This document shows, piece by piece, positions 44,847 to 53,265 of a stretch of DNA of 64,000 nt. A program made the translations under genes and the position numbers. The DNA lies in NCBI GenBank assembly GCA_000620545.1, contig JIBA01000012.1:558001-622000 (forward strand), given 5' to 3'. Within the stretch, counting starts at the first letter, position 1. Each line of letters opens with the position of its first letter. A model generated the notes under the pieces. The model was not told the DNA's origin. It saw only the letters and a list, made by a program, of their open reading frames with translations, and searched no databases. The DNA is from Intrasporangiaceae bacterium URHB0013. Lineage in GTDB: Bacteria; Actinomycetota; Actinomycetes; Actinomycetales; Dermatophilaceae.

Positions 44847-46522
44847 TGGACGGCTTTCTGTCGCCAGTGGCGCTTTTGCGTGGCGGTCCGGCCGGCCTCA
44901 ACCTTGCCGCTGAGCGCGCCCTTTGGCACCTCGGATTCAAGGATGTTCGAATCATTGATGGCTCAGGTGACGAGGGTGCGGACATCCTGGCTGTTCGGGA
45001 CCGCGAGCAGTGGGTCTTTCAGTGCAAGTTTTCGAGTCGAGGCCCGGTTGATCGGACAGGGGTCGATGACGCAGAGCGCGCCAGGTCTCGCTATGCGGCC
45101 GACCATGCCGTCGTTGTTACTAACACAGGACTGAATGCCACCGCGCAGAGTCGCCGCAGGGCCCTCGCAAATGTCGGGATAAATATCGACGCATGGACCG
45201 GGCCCACTTTAGAAGCCATTTTTGAGAGCATGCCGGATCGAGTCCCCAGCGAGTACCAGCTACGGGACTATCAAGCCGAGGCGGCTGACGCTTTGTGCGA
45301 TGACCTCGCCTCTGCGGGACGCGCACTGTTGGTGCTGGCGACTGGGCTGGGCAAAACTGTGGTGGGCGGCGAGGTGATCCGTCGCCACTTGGAAACCTCG
45401 CCTGAATCGTCCGTCCTGGTGGTCGCTCACATGAAGGAGCTCGTGGAGCAGCTGGAGAAGGCGCTATGGCGCCATCTCGACAAAAGAGTGCCCACCCAGG
45501 TCCTGACAGGGGATCGCAAACCCGAATCGTTCGAGGGCGTCACTGTTGCGACCATCGACTCTGTGCTTGGTCTGGTGCGCGGAGGGTGGCGGCCGAGTCT
45601 GATTATGGTGGACGAGACTCATCATGTCGGCCAAACAGGCATGTTCGCCGAGCTTCTCGACATCTGCTCGGAGTCTAAGCAGTTTGGTGTGACCGCGACG
45701 CCGTGGCGAGGCGATAAATTTGATATCACCGCGAGATTTGGCCGCCCCTCTTATCAGTTGGGCATCGCTGAGGGAATGGCGAGCGGGTACCTGACCGCTG
45801 TTGATTATCGCATGTTTGTCGACAATATCGATTGGGACTTTGTTCGGCATGCGAGTGAGCACGGATATTCGATAAAGGAACTCAACAAGTCTCTATTCCT
45901 GCCGCAGCGGGATGAAGAGATTGTCGATGCCTTCCGCGCAGCCTGGCGGGAGATCCTAGATCCTCGAGCGATCGTCTTCTGTCAGACGATTGAACATGCC
46001 GAGCGGATGGCCACACTGCTTGCAGGAGCGGACAGTAGCTGGCGTCGAGCCGCGTTCTTGCATAGTGGCCTTGGGCGACAACAGAGGCAGGTCCTGTTGA
46101 ACGGGTTTCGTCTGGGGCGAGTCCCCATCATTACATGTGTCGACGTCTTCAATGAGGGCGTCGATGTTCCGGATGTGAACCTAATCGCCTTCCTTCGGGT
46201 GACGCACAGCCGCCGGATCTTCGTCCAGCAACTTGGGCGGGGTCTGCGACTCCGGGAGGGAAAGGAAAGTCTCAAGGTTCTCGACTTCGTAACTGATGTG
46301 CGTCGAGTTGCGGCTGGCCTAGACCTAAGGCGATCGCTGGCGGCTATAAGGGGCGGAGAGAGTGAAGAGTTGACCGAAGCAGTCCCCGCGGGGTCTCACA
46401 TCGAGTTCAGCGACGAGACGGCGGGCTCTCTTCTCGACTATTGGATACAGGACGCGGCCGACCTGGAGACGGCGGCTGACGAGGTGCGCCTGCAGTTTCC
46501 AACGGCGATCGGACTGGACTAG
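44846..46522 (+). CDS. Mrr-type nuclease fused to SF2 helicase
   Basis: 558 aa. The N-terminus is an Mrr-like PD-(D/E)xK nuclease: Asp46 (GDEGADILAV) and Gln59-x-Lys61 (FQCKF), with Glu23 upstream. The helicase has Walker A ATGLGKT near 166-172, a DETHH box near 255, VTATPWRGD, and motif VI QQLGRGLRL. It would translocate on DNA and cut it, the likely restriction subunit of the operon. ATG 44846 is set by TGATG overlap with the GHKL gene; the longer frame beginning 44633 is antisense-like overlap. Confidence 0.88.
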   Translation: MDGFLSPVALLRGGPAGLNLAAERALWHLGFKDVRIIDGSGDEGADILAVRDREQWVFQCKFSSRGPVDRTGVDDAERARSRYAADHAVVVTNTGLNATAQSRRRALANVGINIDAWTGPTLEAIFESMPDRVPSEYQLRDYQAEAADALCDDLASAGRALLVLATGLGKTVVGGEVIRRHLETSPESSVLVVAHMKELVEQLEKALWRHLDKRVPTQVLTGDRKPESFEGVTVATIDSVLGLVRGGWRPSLIMVDETHHVGQTGMFAELLDICSESKQFGVTATPWRGDKFDITARFGRPSYQLGIAEGMASGYLTAVDYRMFVDNIDWDFVRHASEHGYSIKELNKSLFLPQRDEEIVDAFRAAWREILDPRAIVFCQTIEHAERMATLLAGADSSWRRAAFLHSGLGRQQRQVLLNGFRLGRVPIITCVDVFNEGVDVPDVNLIAFLRVTHSRRIFVQQLGRGLRLREGKESLKVLDFVTDVRRVAAGLDLRRSLAAIRGGESEELTEAVPAGSHIEFSDETAGSLLDYWIQDAADLETAADEVRLQFPTAIGLD

Positions 46523-46524
46523 TA

Positions 46525-47097
46525 ATGATTCCGAAAGAAGTGGAGCGCCAAGTGGTCGCAAGGCTCTATAGCGACGCCAAGGAGCTGGATTGGGGATCTG
46601 TCACCCCGCAGGGTCGCACTGCGCAGTACTCGCTGTGGGTGAATGACCCTGAGGTTGGCGGCCGTCTTCGCGAGTTCGTGTCGGATTCCCAGGCGAGGCT
46701 CTGGATAAAGGATGGACCAATGAAGGAGTGGTCCCGAGCGCTCAGCGGCATTGGAAAGTACGCTGAATTTGTCGAGGAGTCGGAAGATGTGCCCGCTACT
46801 TTGGTTCGCAAGACTCTCGGGCCGGATTGGGAGGTCGTGAGTTCCTCAATCGCGGTGAAGCCGATGCGTGTGGCCGCACGATGCGGCGAAGAGGAGGCTG
46901 TCCTCACATGGGGCAAGGCGCGCGACTTCAAACATTTGGTATGGGCAGCCCTCACCGCGAGCGTGGAAGGCGATGCGCGTGATTGGACCTTGTGCGTTGT
47001 CGAAACCTTTACGAACCCGACTCCCACAAACCAAAAGCATGCCCACGAGCGGATGGCTCGGCGCTGTGGTCTTGCCGTTCGGCATGTTTCCATGTGA
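46525..47097 (+). CDS. Unknown operon protein, 190 aa
   Basis: Soluble protein, no family recognised. The sequence alternates helix and strand with conserved-looking aromatic residues (GPDWEVVSSSIAVKPMRV, then HLVWAALTASVEGDARDW). ATG 46525 is 2 bases after the previous stop. It is the sixth gene of the methyltransferase operon; its absence of a motif makes target recognition or adaptor function the most open guess. Confidence 0.68.
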   Translation: MIPKEVERQVVARLYSDAKELDWGSVTPQGRTAQYSLWVNDPEVGGRLREFVSDSQARLWIKDGPMKEWSRALSGIGKYAEFVEESEDVPATLVRKTLGPDWEVVSSSIAVKPMRVAARCGEEEAVLTWGKARDFKHLVWAALTASVEGDARDWTLCVVETFTNPTPTNQKHAHERMARRCGLAVRHVSM

Positions 47098-47109
47098 CAG
47101 GTGGGCGTG

Positions 47110-48516
47110 GTGAATTTGTCGTTCAGCGGTCGGGGTCCGATGAGTGAGTTTTGGGATGTGCGCACTGAACCGTCGGGTGGCGGGAAAAGTCCGGGTGCCT
47201 GGTTGGACGATGCGTGGGCCTCTCTCACGGATCGTTCTCGAGACATCCTCACTCGGCGGATGGCTGGTGAGACTCTGGACAGTATTGGATTGCGATACGG
47301 GTGTACGCGTGAGCATATCCGCCAGCTGCAGTCCAAGGCGACGAAGAGCTTAGTTGCCGCTCAAGAACTATCCTTCGCAAACTTGGGCCATATCCTCAAA
47401 GAGGCGTGTGATTCGGGTTCGCCTTTACAAGACTCCGAGGTCGTCGATGCCTCTGGTCTCGAGGACTCTGTGGCCCGGGAAGTGATTCTTCGGGCGTTGG
47501 GGATTCATCGCGTCATCGTTGATGCAGCGACCGCCCCTCCGTTGTGGTCACTTGACAGGAAGTGCTTGCAGGACAAGTTGCACCGGCTTGGAGCTGTGGT
47601 TCCGTGCTCGGAGGACGAATTCGAAGCGGCTGCTGCCGATCTCGCATTGGCGGGTGGGTTGGCCTGGAGTGTGATCTCATCAGCGCAGAACCTCGGTATA
47701 GTGAAGACTGAATTCGGCTGGGTGAGGTTGCGGAAGCGAGCTCGTGATACGGCCTTCCTGTGGCTCAGGTCCGAGGGCTCCCCACGGTCAATGTCTGAGC
47801 TGGCTGCTACTGCAGGTGCGGACAACGAGCACGCGTTCTCTGAGTTATTGCGGAGGGATGCGTCTTTCGCTCAGGTTCGCCCCGAGGGAACGTGGGCGTT
47901 GACCGATTGGAAGGTTCCTGGAACGGACAAGCGTTATGGAAACGCCTTGGACGTCGTCGTTGAGGTGCTTCACGATCTAGGTCCTCTGCCGGTGGAGCGA
48001 CTGCGCGTTGAAGCGAGGGCTCGCTATCCGGTCACGGTTTGGCGGATCGACCAGTGCCTGTCGAGCAACGTCGTTGGACTCAACTCAGAGGGTCTATTTG
48101 ACTTGGTCGAGCGAGGTGCGGTGCCTGTCGAAGATACTGAGCCCCGGATGCCAAAGAATATCCAAGTGCAAGGAAGCGTGGTTGGTTATAGTCGTACGGT
48201 CGACCGTGATGTCCTCCGAGGGAGCGGACTGCCCGTCAACAAGTGGTTGACATGGTATTTGGACCTACGGACGGCGCCAGCGACCAGGTACTTCCGGCTG
48301 CCTGGAGCCTTTGGGGACCTGACGGTGCGTAGGGCTACAAGCAACGCACAATTGTCCAGCCTGCGGGCTGTGTCAGTGGCCATGGGTTTAGTTGACGGGT
48401 GCCAGATCGTCCTCCTGCTCAAGACAGATACGGATACTGCGGATGTGGTCCATAGATGTCCCCAAGGAGATTGCCCTGCGGGCGGCACCGCGAGTCATCG
48501 CCTCTCAGAGTTGTGA
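47110..48516 (+). CDS. Sigma-70 region-4-like HTH protein of the restriction operon
   Basis: 468 aa. The N-terminus (about 25-75) reads as a sigma-70 region 4 HTH (ASLTDRSRDILTRRMAGETLD, then YGCTREHIRQLQSKATKSL), the part that reads -35 boxes in housekeeping sigma factors. No region 2 is visible. The rest is a series of helical winged-helix-like repeats of unknown type (for example RRDASFAQVRPEGTWALTDW). It may be a sequence-reading subunit or a regulator. GTG 47110 follows AGGTGG; 47101 and 47140 are alternative starts. Confidence 0.7.
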   Translation: MNLSFSGRGPMSEFWDVRTEPSGGGKSPGAWLDDAWASLTDRSRDILTRRMAGETLDSIGLRYGCTREHIRQLQSKATKSLVAAQELSFANLGHILKEACDSGSPLQDSEVVDASGLEDSVAREVILRALGIHRVIVDAATAPPLWSLDRKCLQDKLHRLGAVVPCSEDEFEAAAADLALAGGLAWSVISSAQNLGIVKTEFGWVRLRKRARDTAFLWLRSEGSPRSMSELAATAGADNEHAFSELLRRDASFAQVRPEGTWALTDWKVPGTDKRYGNALDVVVEVLHDLGPLPVERLRVEARARYPVTVWRIDQCLSSNVVGLNSEGLFDLVERGAVPVEDTEPRMPKNIQVQGSVVGYSRTVDRDVLRGSGLPVNKWLTWYLDLRTAPATRYFRLPGAFGDLTVRRATSNAQLSSLRAVSVAMGLVDGCQIVLLLKTDTDTADVVHRCPQGDCPAGGTASHRLSEL

Positions 48517-48638
48517 GGCAACAGTTCAGGGGTAGGTCGACGTTGGCGTGTTGTGGCCGGTGAGCCCGGAAGGTCATGAGGGCGCGTCGAGAGAGCGATC
48601 GGCCGCCGAGGACGGCGCGTCGGCGCCGCCCGCAGGGC

Positions 48639-48657
48639 GGGCCGGCGTAGCCGGCCC
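48639..48657. terminator. GC-rich hairpin after the restriction operon
   Basis: GGGCCGGC (48639-48646) pairs with GCCGGCCC (48650-48657) around a three-base loop; a smaller CGCCC/GGGCG stem precedes it. No U-run follows (CTTG only), so termination is likely weak or Rho-assisted. It lies about 120 bases after the last stop of the operon. Confidence 0.5.
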
Positions 48658-48666
48658 TTGATCCAT

Positions 48667-48718
48667 TAGAGGCCTATTCGGCAATCGGTCAGTAGAGGCC
48701 TGTTCGGCAATCGGTCAG
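48667..48718. repeat. Two 26-bp direct repeats
   Basis: Adjacent copies at 48667-48692 and 48693-48718 (TAGAGGCCTATTCGGCAATC and so on) differ by one base. They come immediately after the hairpin. Possibly the edge of a mobile element or a binding site; nothing more can be said. Confidence 0.85.
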
Positions 48719-48757
48719 GCACCTATGCGACCCATGGGGTTCGCGCATCGGGCCGAG

Positions 48758-49168
48758 CTAGACCGCCGGGCTGTTGTAACTAGGACCCAGGCTGGCGGAA
48801 GGAGGACCAAGTGTTGGAGAGTTACCGTCTCGCACGAACTCGGTCACGACCGCATACGCGTGAGCACGTACCTGGGCTGCGGTACGAACGGGGTGAAGGT
48901 GAGGCGGTAGGAGGCCCCACCGGGCGGGGGTCGGCAGGGCGACGTCATCTAGCCGGCCCTCACGGTCCAGGAGCCAAAAGCGGCTGCGACCAGCCCTGAC
49001 GGACAGACCAAGGAGGCCAACGCTTCCCGTGCACTCGTACGTCAGGAAGAAGGATGAATGCTGTTCGTCGGTCCGAAAGTCGATCAAGCTGAGCTCTGAT
49101 CCGAGGGTCAAAGGTTTCGGCGCGTTCGTCGGTCGAGTGGTGACCGAACTTTCATCGGCATACATCAT
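48758..49168 (-). CDS. Hypothetical protein, 136 aa
   Basis: Soluble, beta-rich protein (SELSLIDFRTDEQHSSFFLT, then GLLGLSVRAGRSRFWLLD) without a family I recognise. Its ATG at 49168 overlaps the stop of the upstream gene (ATGA), and it forms a two-gene unit with it. The opposite-strand frame in the region has no such properties. Confidence 0.5.
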   Translation of the reverse strand: MMYADESSVTTRPTNAPKPLTLGSELSLIDFRTDEQHSSFFLTYECTGSVGLLGLSVRAGRSRFWLLDREGRLDDVALPTPARWGLLPPHLHPVRTAAQVRAHAYAVVTEFVRDGNSPTLGPPSASLGPSYNSPAV

Positions 49169-49410
49169 TCGTGGTAGTTGCGGCCGTCTTGGTCCATGAG
49201 CCATCGCTTAAACGCGTCCGTGACTCGATCCAGCACGACGCTGCTGTACCTAGGGTCGATCCACCCTTCCGGTTCGTCCTCCGGAACGTCCGAGATGCCA
49301 ACTTCGACGGTGATCTCAGGCACGCGGATGCGCAATGTCCGGACAGTGCCGGTGAGGTCTCCGCCAACCGTGACGGCGCGGTGGTCGGACTCGGCGAACG
49401 AGATACGCAT
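49165..49410 (-). CDS. Hypothetical small protein, 81 aa
   Basis: Acidic beta-rich protein (LRIRVPEITVEVGISDVPE) ending in a helix (RVTDAFKRWLMDQDG). Function unknown. First gene of a two-gene unit with ATGA coupling. An opposite-strand frame (49171-49575) is considered a shadow. Confidence 0.5.
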   Translation of the reverse strand: MRISFAESDHRAVTVGGDLTGTVRTLRIRVPEITVEVGISDVPEDEPEGWIDPRYSSVVLDRVTDAFKRWLMDQDGRNYHE

Positions 49411-49718
49411 GTTCAGAGGGTACGGGTATCAACGATTCTCTGGCGCTTTCCAAGAAGACAGCCGCTCTGTGAGCCCGCAACGCCCGTAGGACCCGGGACA
49501 GTCATGTGGCGCGACGCGTGCACAGCCCCACCACCTGCCCACCACTGTCGGTGGTCCATGCCAGAATGTCGGTAGGTCAAGAGCAGCGGCCGTCACACCT
49601 TGGAGTGGCCGCTCGGCAACCGGTCCGCACCGGTGCTGTCCAAGGAAGACCTGGCCTCTCTGGGTTCCCGAGAGGCAATGCGGGCCTCGGTCAGGGGCTC
49701 TGAACCGAGGAGAACGAC
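49411..49718. other. Intergenic stretch without supported gene
   Basis: Short frames on both strands, none with a ribosome site or recognisable product. The last bases include CGAGGAG, the ribosome site for the next plus-strand gene. Nothing else stands out. Confidence 0.45.
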
Positions 49719-50369
49719 ATGTCTCGTCCGATTGCCGTTGAAGTCCCCACCCAGCCGACTGGGCCTGAGCACGCGCGGAGCGTCGCCGCCGCAATCCAGG
49801 CATCCGCAGGCACGCCGGGTCATGTGGCAGGCGATGCCACTCGACAGACCGGGCGTTCAGCTGAAGGCGCGAGTACGCCTTCACACAGGTCGCCGGTCAC
49901 GTTCACTAAGTGGGAATGGCTCCCTGACTACCCCTTGGCCACATGGAACCCCTACGCGTTGCATCCCGACGTGTTGGCCCCGGCGCAGCCGGCGATAGGG
50001 CACCGATTGGTGGTCCTCGTCGACGATGCGCGCACCTTCCGGGACGGCCGAAATCATGAGCATGCGCAGACGTCTGCGGAGGCCATCCGGCTTGTTTCGT
50101 CTTTGGTGAACCGACACATCGACGAGCTATGGCTGGACTACGACTTGCTTGACGGAGACACAGTTGGCGCCTTCGTCGAGTACTTGGTCCGTCGGGCCGA
50201 CAGCAACGCGCACGTGAACGTGGGCCACATCATCGTGCATACAGCACGGGTCGATATGACTCCGTGGATCGTGGCCGTCCTGGGCAAGAGGGGCCGGTAC
50301 CGTGTCTCAAGAAGTTACGCGGCGGGGATGTGGAGCCGACGTCCCTCGCAAGCTTCTACTGGCGCTTGA
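49719..50369 (+). CDS. Cyclic-phosphate-processing receiver-like (cPPR) protein
   Basis: 216 aa. After a Pro/Thr/Ser-rich leader of about 60 residues, the C-terminal part has the order LVVLVDDARTFRDG, then AEAIRLVSSL, LWLDYDLLDGDTVGAFVEYLV and GHIIVHTARVDM, which matches my memory of the receiver-like cPPR domain predicted to process nucleotides with cyclic phosphates. The acidic D-D pair and the LDYDL motif are intact. CGAGGAG precedes the ATG. Substrate and role are unknown. Confidence 0.65.
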   Translation: MSRPIAVEVPTQPTGPEHARSVAAAIQASAGTPGHVAGDATRQTGRSAEGASTPSHRSPVTFTKWEWLPDYPLATWNPYALHPDVLAPAQPAIGHRLVVLVDDARTFRDGRNHEHAQTSAEAIRLVSSLVNRHIDELWLDYDLLDGDTVGAFVEYLVRRADSNAHVNVGHIIVHTARVDMTPWIVAVLGKRGRYRVSRSYAAGMWSRRPSQASTGA

Positions 50370-50380
50370 GGGGCGAGTCA

Positions 50381-50551
50381 ATGCACCTTGTGGGCGTCGT
50401 AATGGGCTGGGATGACTACTACGCGCTGTGCGAGCACTGCCTGTTCCGCGCCGGTCCGTTTGAGGACGTGATGGACGCGGAGTTGGAGGTCCTTTGGCAC
50501 GAGCACATAACCACCCCGTCGCAGGATCAGTCGAGGAGGCGACCCTTCTGA
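50381..50551 (+). CDS. Possible small protein, 56 aa
   Basis: Starts 11 bases after the cPPR gene stop, with GAGGGG about 9 bases upstream of its ATG. It has a CEHC pair (YALCEHCLFRAGPFEDV) that may bind metal. Short, so support is modest; the same frame extends further upstream without better evidence. Confidence 0.4.
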   Translation: MHLVGVVMGWDDYYALCEHCLFRAGPFEDVMDAELEVLWHEHITTPSQDQSRRRPF

Positions 50552-50688
50552 TGAAGTTTGCCCTCACGCTGGCTGGCTGCCATTCGGTCAGAAGTCGGGG
50601 TCGACGACCGCCGAAGGGAAGATTCCTACACTGCGCCCCATGTCTGATCCGCCCACCTTTCTCAATTGTGAAGATTTAGGTGGCCGCG

Positions 50689-50931
50689 ATGCCCTACCCA
50701 GCACGCCCGGTGCTCGACGTGCTCCCGCAATTCGTCGGGACCGCCGGTACACGCCAAACCCCGGAGCAGCGTGCGCAGCTGCTCGAGTTCGTCTCTCGCG
50801 AGTACGCAGGCGGGCGGTCGCTACGCCAACTCGCTGAGCTCACCGGCCGCAGCCAGTCAGCGATCCGCCGGGCGCTGCGACAGGGAGGTGTGTCGACCCG
50901 TGGTCCTGGTGCCCCACCGACCGACGGCTAG
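50689..50931 (+). CDS. Small HTH protein, 80 aa
   Basis: Residues 30-70 form a resolvase/Hin-like HTH (GGRSLRQLAELTGRSQSAIR), after which the sequence is Gly/Pro-rich. Such small proteins are common in actinobacterial genomes, probably as transcriptional regulators. ATG 50689 follows AGGTGG; GTG 50680 is in the same frame. Confidence 0.65.
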   Translation: MPYPARPVLDVLPQFVGTAGTRQTPEQRAQLLEFVSREYAGGRSLRQLAELTGRSQSAIRRALRQGGVSTRGPGAPPTDG

Positions 50932-51291
50932 AAGGCGCGCGTGGACTGTCGGTGGCGGCCGCTAGCGTGGCTTCGCGATGGAGGCTCCACCAACGACCCG
51001 GTGGGGCCTCCACCTGTGTCGCCCGACCCCGGCTCTTCGGGACATGGCCGGTGACAGGCCCGGTTTCCACGCGGGGCTGCGCAGTTACCGGCACTTGGCC
51101 GGACTCTCAGGTCGACGCGCGAGGCGCCGTACTCGACGGGCTCGCGGGTCTGGGATCCCAGCCAGGCGAGTACCAATGTGAGCAGTGCGGTACCTGGCAC
51201 GTTGGGCATCTCCCCGCCGCGGTGCGGCGAGGTGAGCTCACAGCGACGGAGCACTACCAAGTGACCCGCGGCCCGGCGCACCTCGAAGCTG

Positions 51292-51819
51292 ATGGGGCGA
51301 CAGGCAGTCCAGCAGCGCTTCGACCTGATCGACCAAAACGGCGACGAGGTCGGCCTGATGAGAGCGCCGACGCGGCCGGGCCTGCCGCTTTCCTCGTCGA
51401 GGCTTCGAGAAATACGAGACGCGATCGCACCGTGGGCACACAGCGTGAGTTTCCGCCAAGCCGGACGCCCGTTCCTCCCACGAAGCGAGGGCTACAACCG
51501 TTGGGACGACCCGTCCTTGCACGCCAAGCTGCCAGAGCTGAGCCGGAGGAGTGGCTTTGTCATGCTCCATCGACGGGGCGGCGGACGCGTAGAGCGTCTT
51601 GCAGACGGAGGAGTCATGTGCAAGCGCTGCCTTCACGTCTTCGCCACGCTGGTCGAAGGCAACCAGGACTGGTCGTCGATCAGCCCCTGTCTTGAAGAGG
51701 AAGCAGAGCGCGATAGTCGCGAACTTCACGCCGCACGGGGATCTGCTCGCGCAAGCGAGACCCGCAATTATCTCCAAGGCCGGCTGAAGCAGAACGGCGC
51801 AGAGTCCGCGGTTGAGTGA
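51292..51819 (+). CDS. Hypothetical protein, 175 aa
   Basis: A long frame with plausible composition: a helix pair, a C-x2-C segment (VMCKRCLHVFATLVE) and an acidic tail. No family. A frame in register 50952-51695 overlaps it, with a zinc-like CEQCGTWHVGHLP stretch near 51176-51215 that resembles small zinc proteins of actinobacteria; one of the two may be a frameshifted part of the other. The start lacks a clear ribosome site. Confidence 0.4.
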   Translation: MGRQAVQQRFDLIDQNGDEVGLMRAPTRPGLPLSSSRLREIRDAIAPWAHSVSFRQAGRPFLPRSEGYNRWDDPSLHAKLPELSRRSGFVMLHRRGGGRVERLADGGVMCKRCLHVFATLVEGNQDWSSISPCLEEEAERDSRELHAARGSARASETRNYLQGRLKQNGAESAVE

Positions 51820-51965
51820 TACCCGCTTGGGCTAGACGCGCTTGGCGCCAAATCGCTCCCGGTCATGCGGTCCCGTGAGTTGCCTATTTGCGCCCGCGAG
51901 AGCCGTCGGTGACCTACTGTTCCGAACCGAGTGCTGAGCCGCGCCACAATTCAGAGGGAGCCAAG

Positions 51966-52568
51966 ATGCTTGACTACTACGGCTACAAGCTGATGACGTT
52001 CACGTGCCCCTGTGGTTGGAAGGGACTCGGCTCGGAATTGCTGCAGGGCGAAATGTTCAGGGAACTGGCAGAGTTCGACTGTCCGCGGTGCCGGAGCAAG
52101 GTCGGAACGGTCTCGTTCCCGACCTCCGAAGAGGTCCGTGATGCGGCAGGGTCGGGCAATGCCGAGGCAATTGCGCATCTAGCCGAGCTAGAGGAGCGCG
52201 AGCAGTGGTGGCCGCGGGTGCAGGAGAGTCGCGCCTGTGTTCTCACCGAGCACGCTGCCCTACGCCAGGGAGAGGTGCGGGCGATCCTCAAGTTGGAGAA
52301 GCTCGATGAAGACCATTGGCTGGTCCTCTATGCCAACGGGATCGAGCTTCACCGGGAAGTCGCTGCCTTTGAGGACGCCGAGCCAGCCGGGCGGCTCCTC
52401 GCTCAGCTTCGGGATCGGTTCGGTCCGAGACTGCGGTCCTTCGACTACGGCCCAGCGCTCGACTACCTCGCCGGCGACAGGCTGGCCGCCGTCGGCGAAC
52501 TCAAAGACCTCGTCGCCGAGCTGCCGGAGCAAGACGGCCGCCCAAACACTGGTTCCCTACGCCGGTGA
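51966..52568 (+). CDS. Zinc-ribbon protein, 200 aa
   Basis: The N-terminus has a CPCGW segment at about 15-18 and CPRC at about 41-44, forming a four-Cys ribbon. The rest is a helical/strand domain (ILKLEKLDEDHWLVLYANG). GGGAG about 9 bases upstream supports the ATG. It is followed 31 bases later by a second zinc protein; the two may form a unit. Function unknown. Confidence 0.62.
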   Translation: MLDYYGYKLMTFTCPCGWKGLGSELLQGEMFRELAEFDCPRCRSKVGTVSFPTSEEVRDAAGSGNAEAIAHLAELEEREQWWPRVQESRACVLTEHAALRQGEVRAILKLEKLDEDHWLVLYANGIELHREVAAFEDAEPAGRLLAQLRDRFGPRLRSFDYGPALDYLAGDRLAAVGELKDLVAELPEQDGRPNTGSLRR

Positions 52569-52599
52569 GCCGGAAACCGCCTCGGTCCCCGACACCCCA

Positions 52600-53124
52600 A
52601 TGCAAGGCTTTGAGATGATGATCCGACCGGGTGACGAGGATGCCGGCGAGGTTACGCCGTACGACGTTCCGCGCGGCACCTGCCCGGTGTGCGGAGGGAG
52701 CGAAGTTCGGCACCTGGTGATCGGTCTTCCCGCAGACCCGGAACCGATGACCGGTACGCCGCCGTGGATTGAGTGGGTCGGCTGCCTTCACCCCGGATAC
52801 GACCGCAACTGTGACCGGTGCGGTGCCCAATGGGAGTCGGAGGAACTGATGAACATCGATAGCGTGTGGCCACGAATCGTCCAGCACGCGGGGCAAACCT
52901 TCAAGACGTCTACCGGCCTGGAATTCACCTACCGGGTGCCAGGTCAGTTCTTGAGAGTGACTCGTGACGGGCGTGAGATTAACCGTTCACTCTCCCGGAC
53001 CAACTTCGCGAGGGCGCTCGAGGCCATGCCGGTTGATCGTCCTGGGGACATCTCGGATTGCCAAGGCCCCGCGTACACCTGGGCGATCCTCATGGACCCC
53101 CGCGTGCGCCGGCACGACTGGTAG
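52600..53124 (+). CDS. Zinc-ribbon protein, 174 aa
   Basis: A C-x2-C (CPVCGG, near 28-31) and a second CDRCG (near 67-70) make a zinc ribbon around a 35-residue insert; the C-terminal half is strand-rich (FTYRVPGQFLRVTRDGREI). No family is known to me. ATG 52600 is chosen because the upstream part of the longer frame overlaps the preceding gene in another register. Confidence 0.55.
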   Translation: MQGFEMMIRPGDEDAGEVTPYDVPRGTCPVCGGSEVRHLVIGLPADPEPMTGTPPWIEWVGCLHPGYDRNCDRCGAQWESEELMNIDSVWPRIVQHAGQTFKTSTGLEFTYRVPGQFLRVTRDGREINRSLSRTNFARALEAMPVDRPGDISDCQGPAYTWAILMDPRVRRHDW

Positions 53125-53190
53125 GCGCCCGTGAGCGGCGTCAACGGCCGCTGCTGCGACTACAGCACAGGCCAACGCGGGAACGGTAGC

Positions 53191-53217
53191 GAGCCCGACA
53201 ACCAGAGGGTCGGGCTC
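53191..53217. terminator. Bidirectional terminator-like hairpin
   Basis: GAGCCCGAC (53191-53199) and its exact complement (53209-53217) around a 9-base loop, between two convergent genes (plus ending 53124, minus ending 53266). Neither side has a long T-run. Confidence 0.7.
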
Positions 53218-53265
53218 ACTATTGTCCCTGGCTCGCTGGTTGTGAGCTCGCCACCAGCGTGCGAA

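Noticed and set aside
51238-51777. Minus-strand frame of 179 aa
   Set aside because: No ribosome site and weaker composition than the overlapping plus-strand frame.
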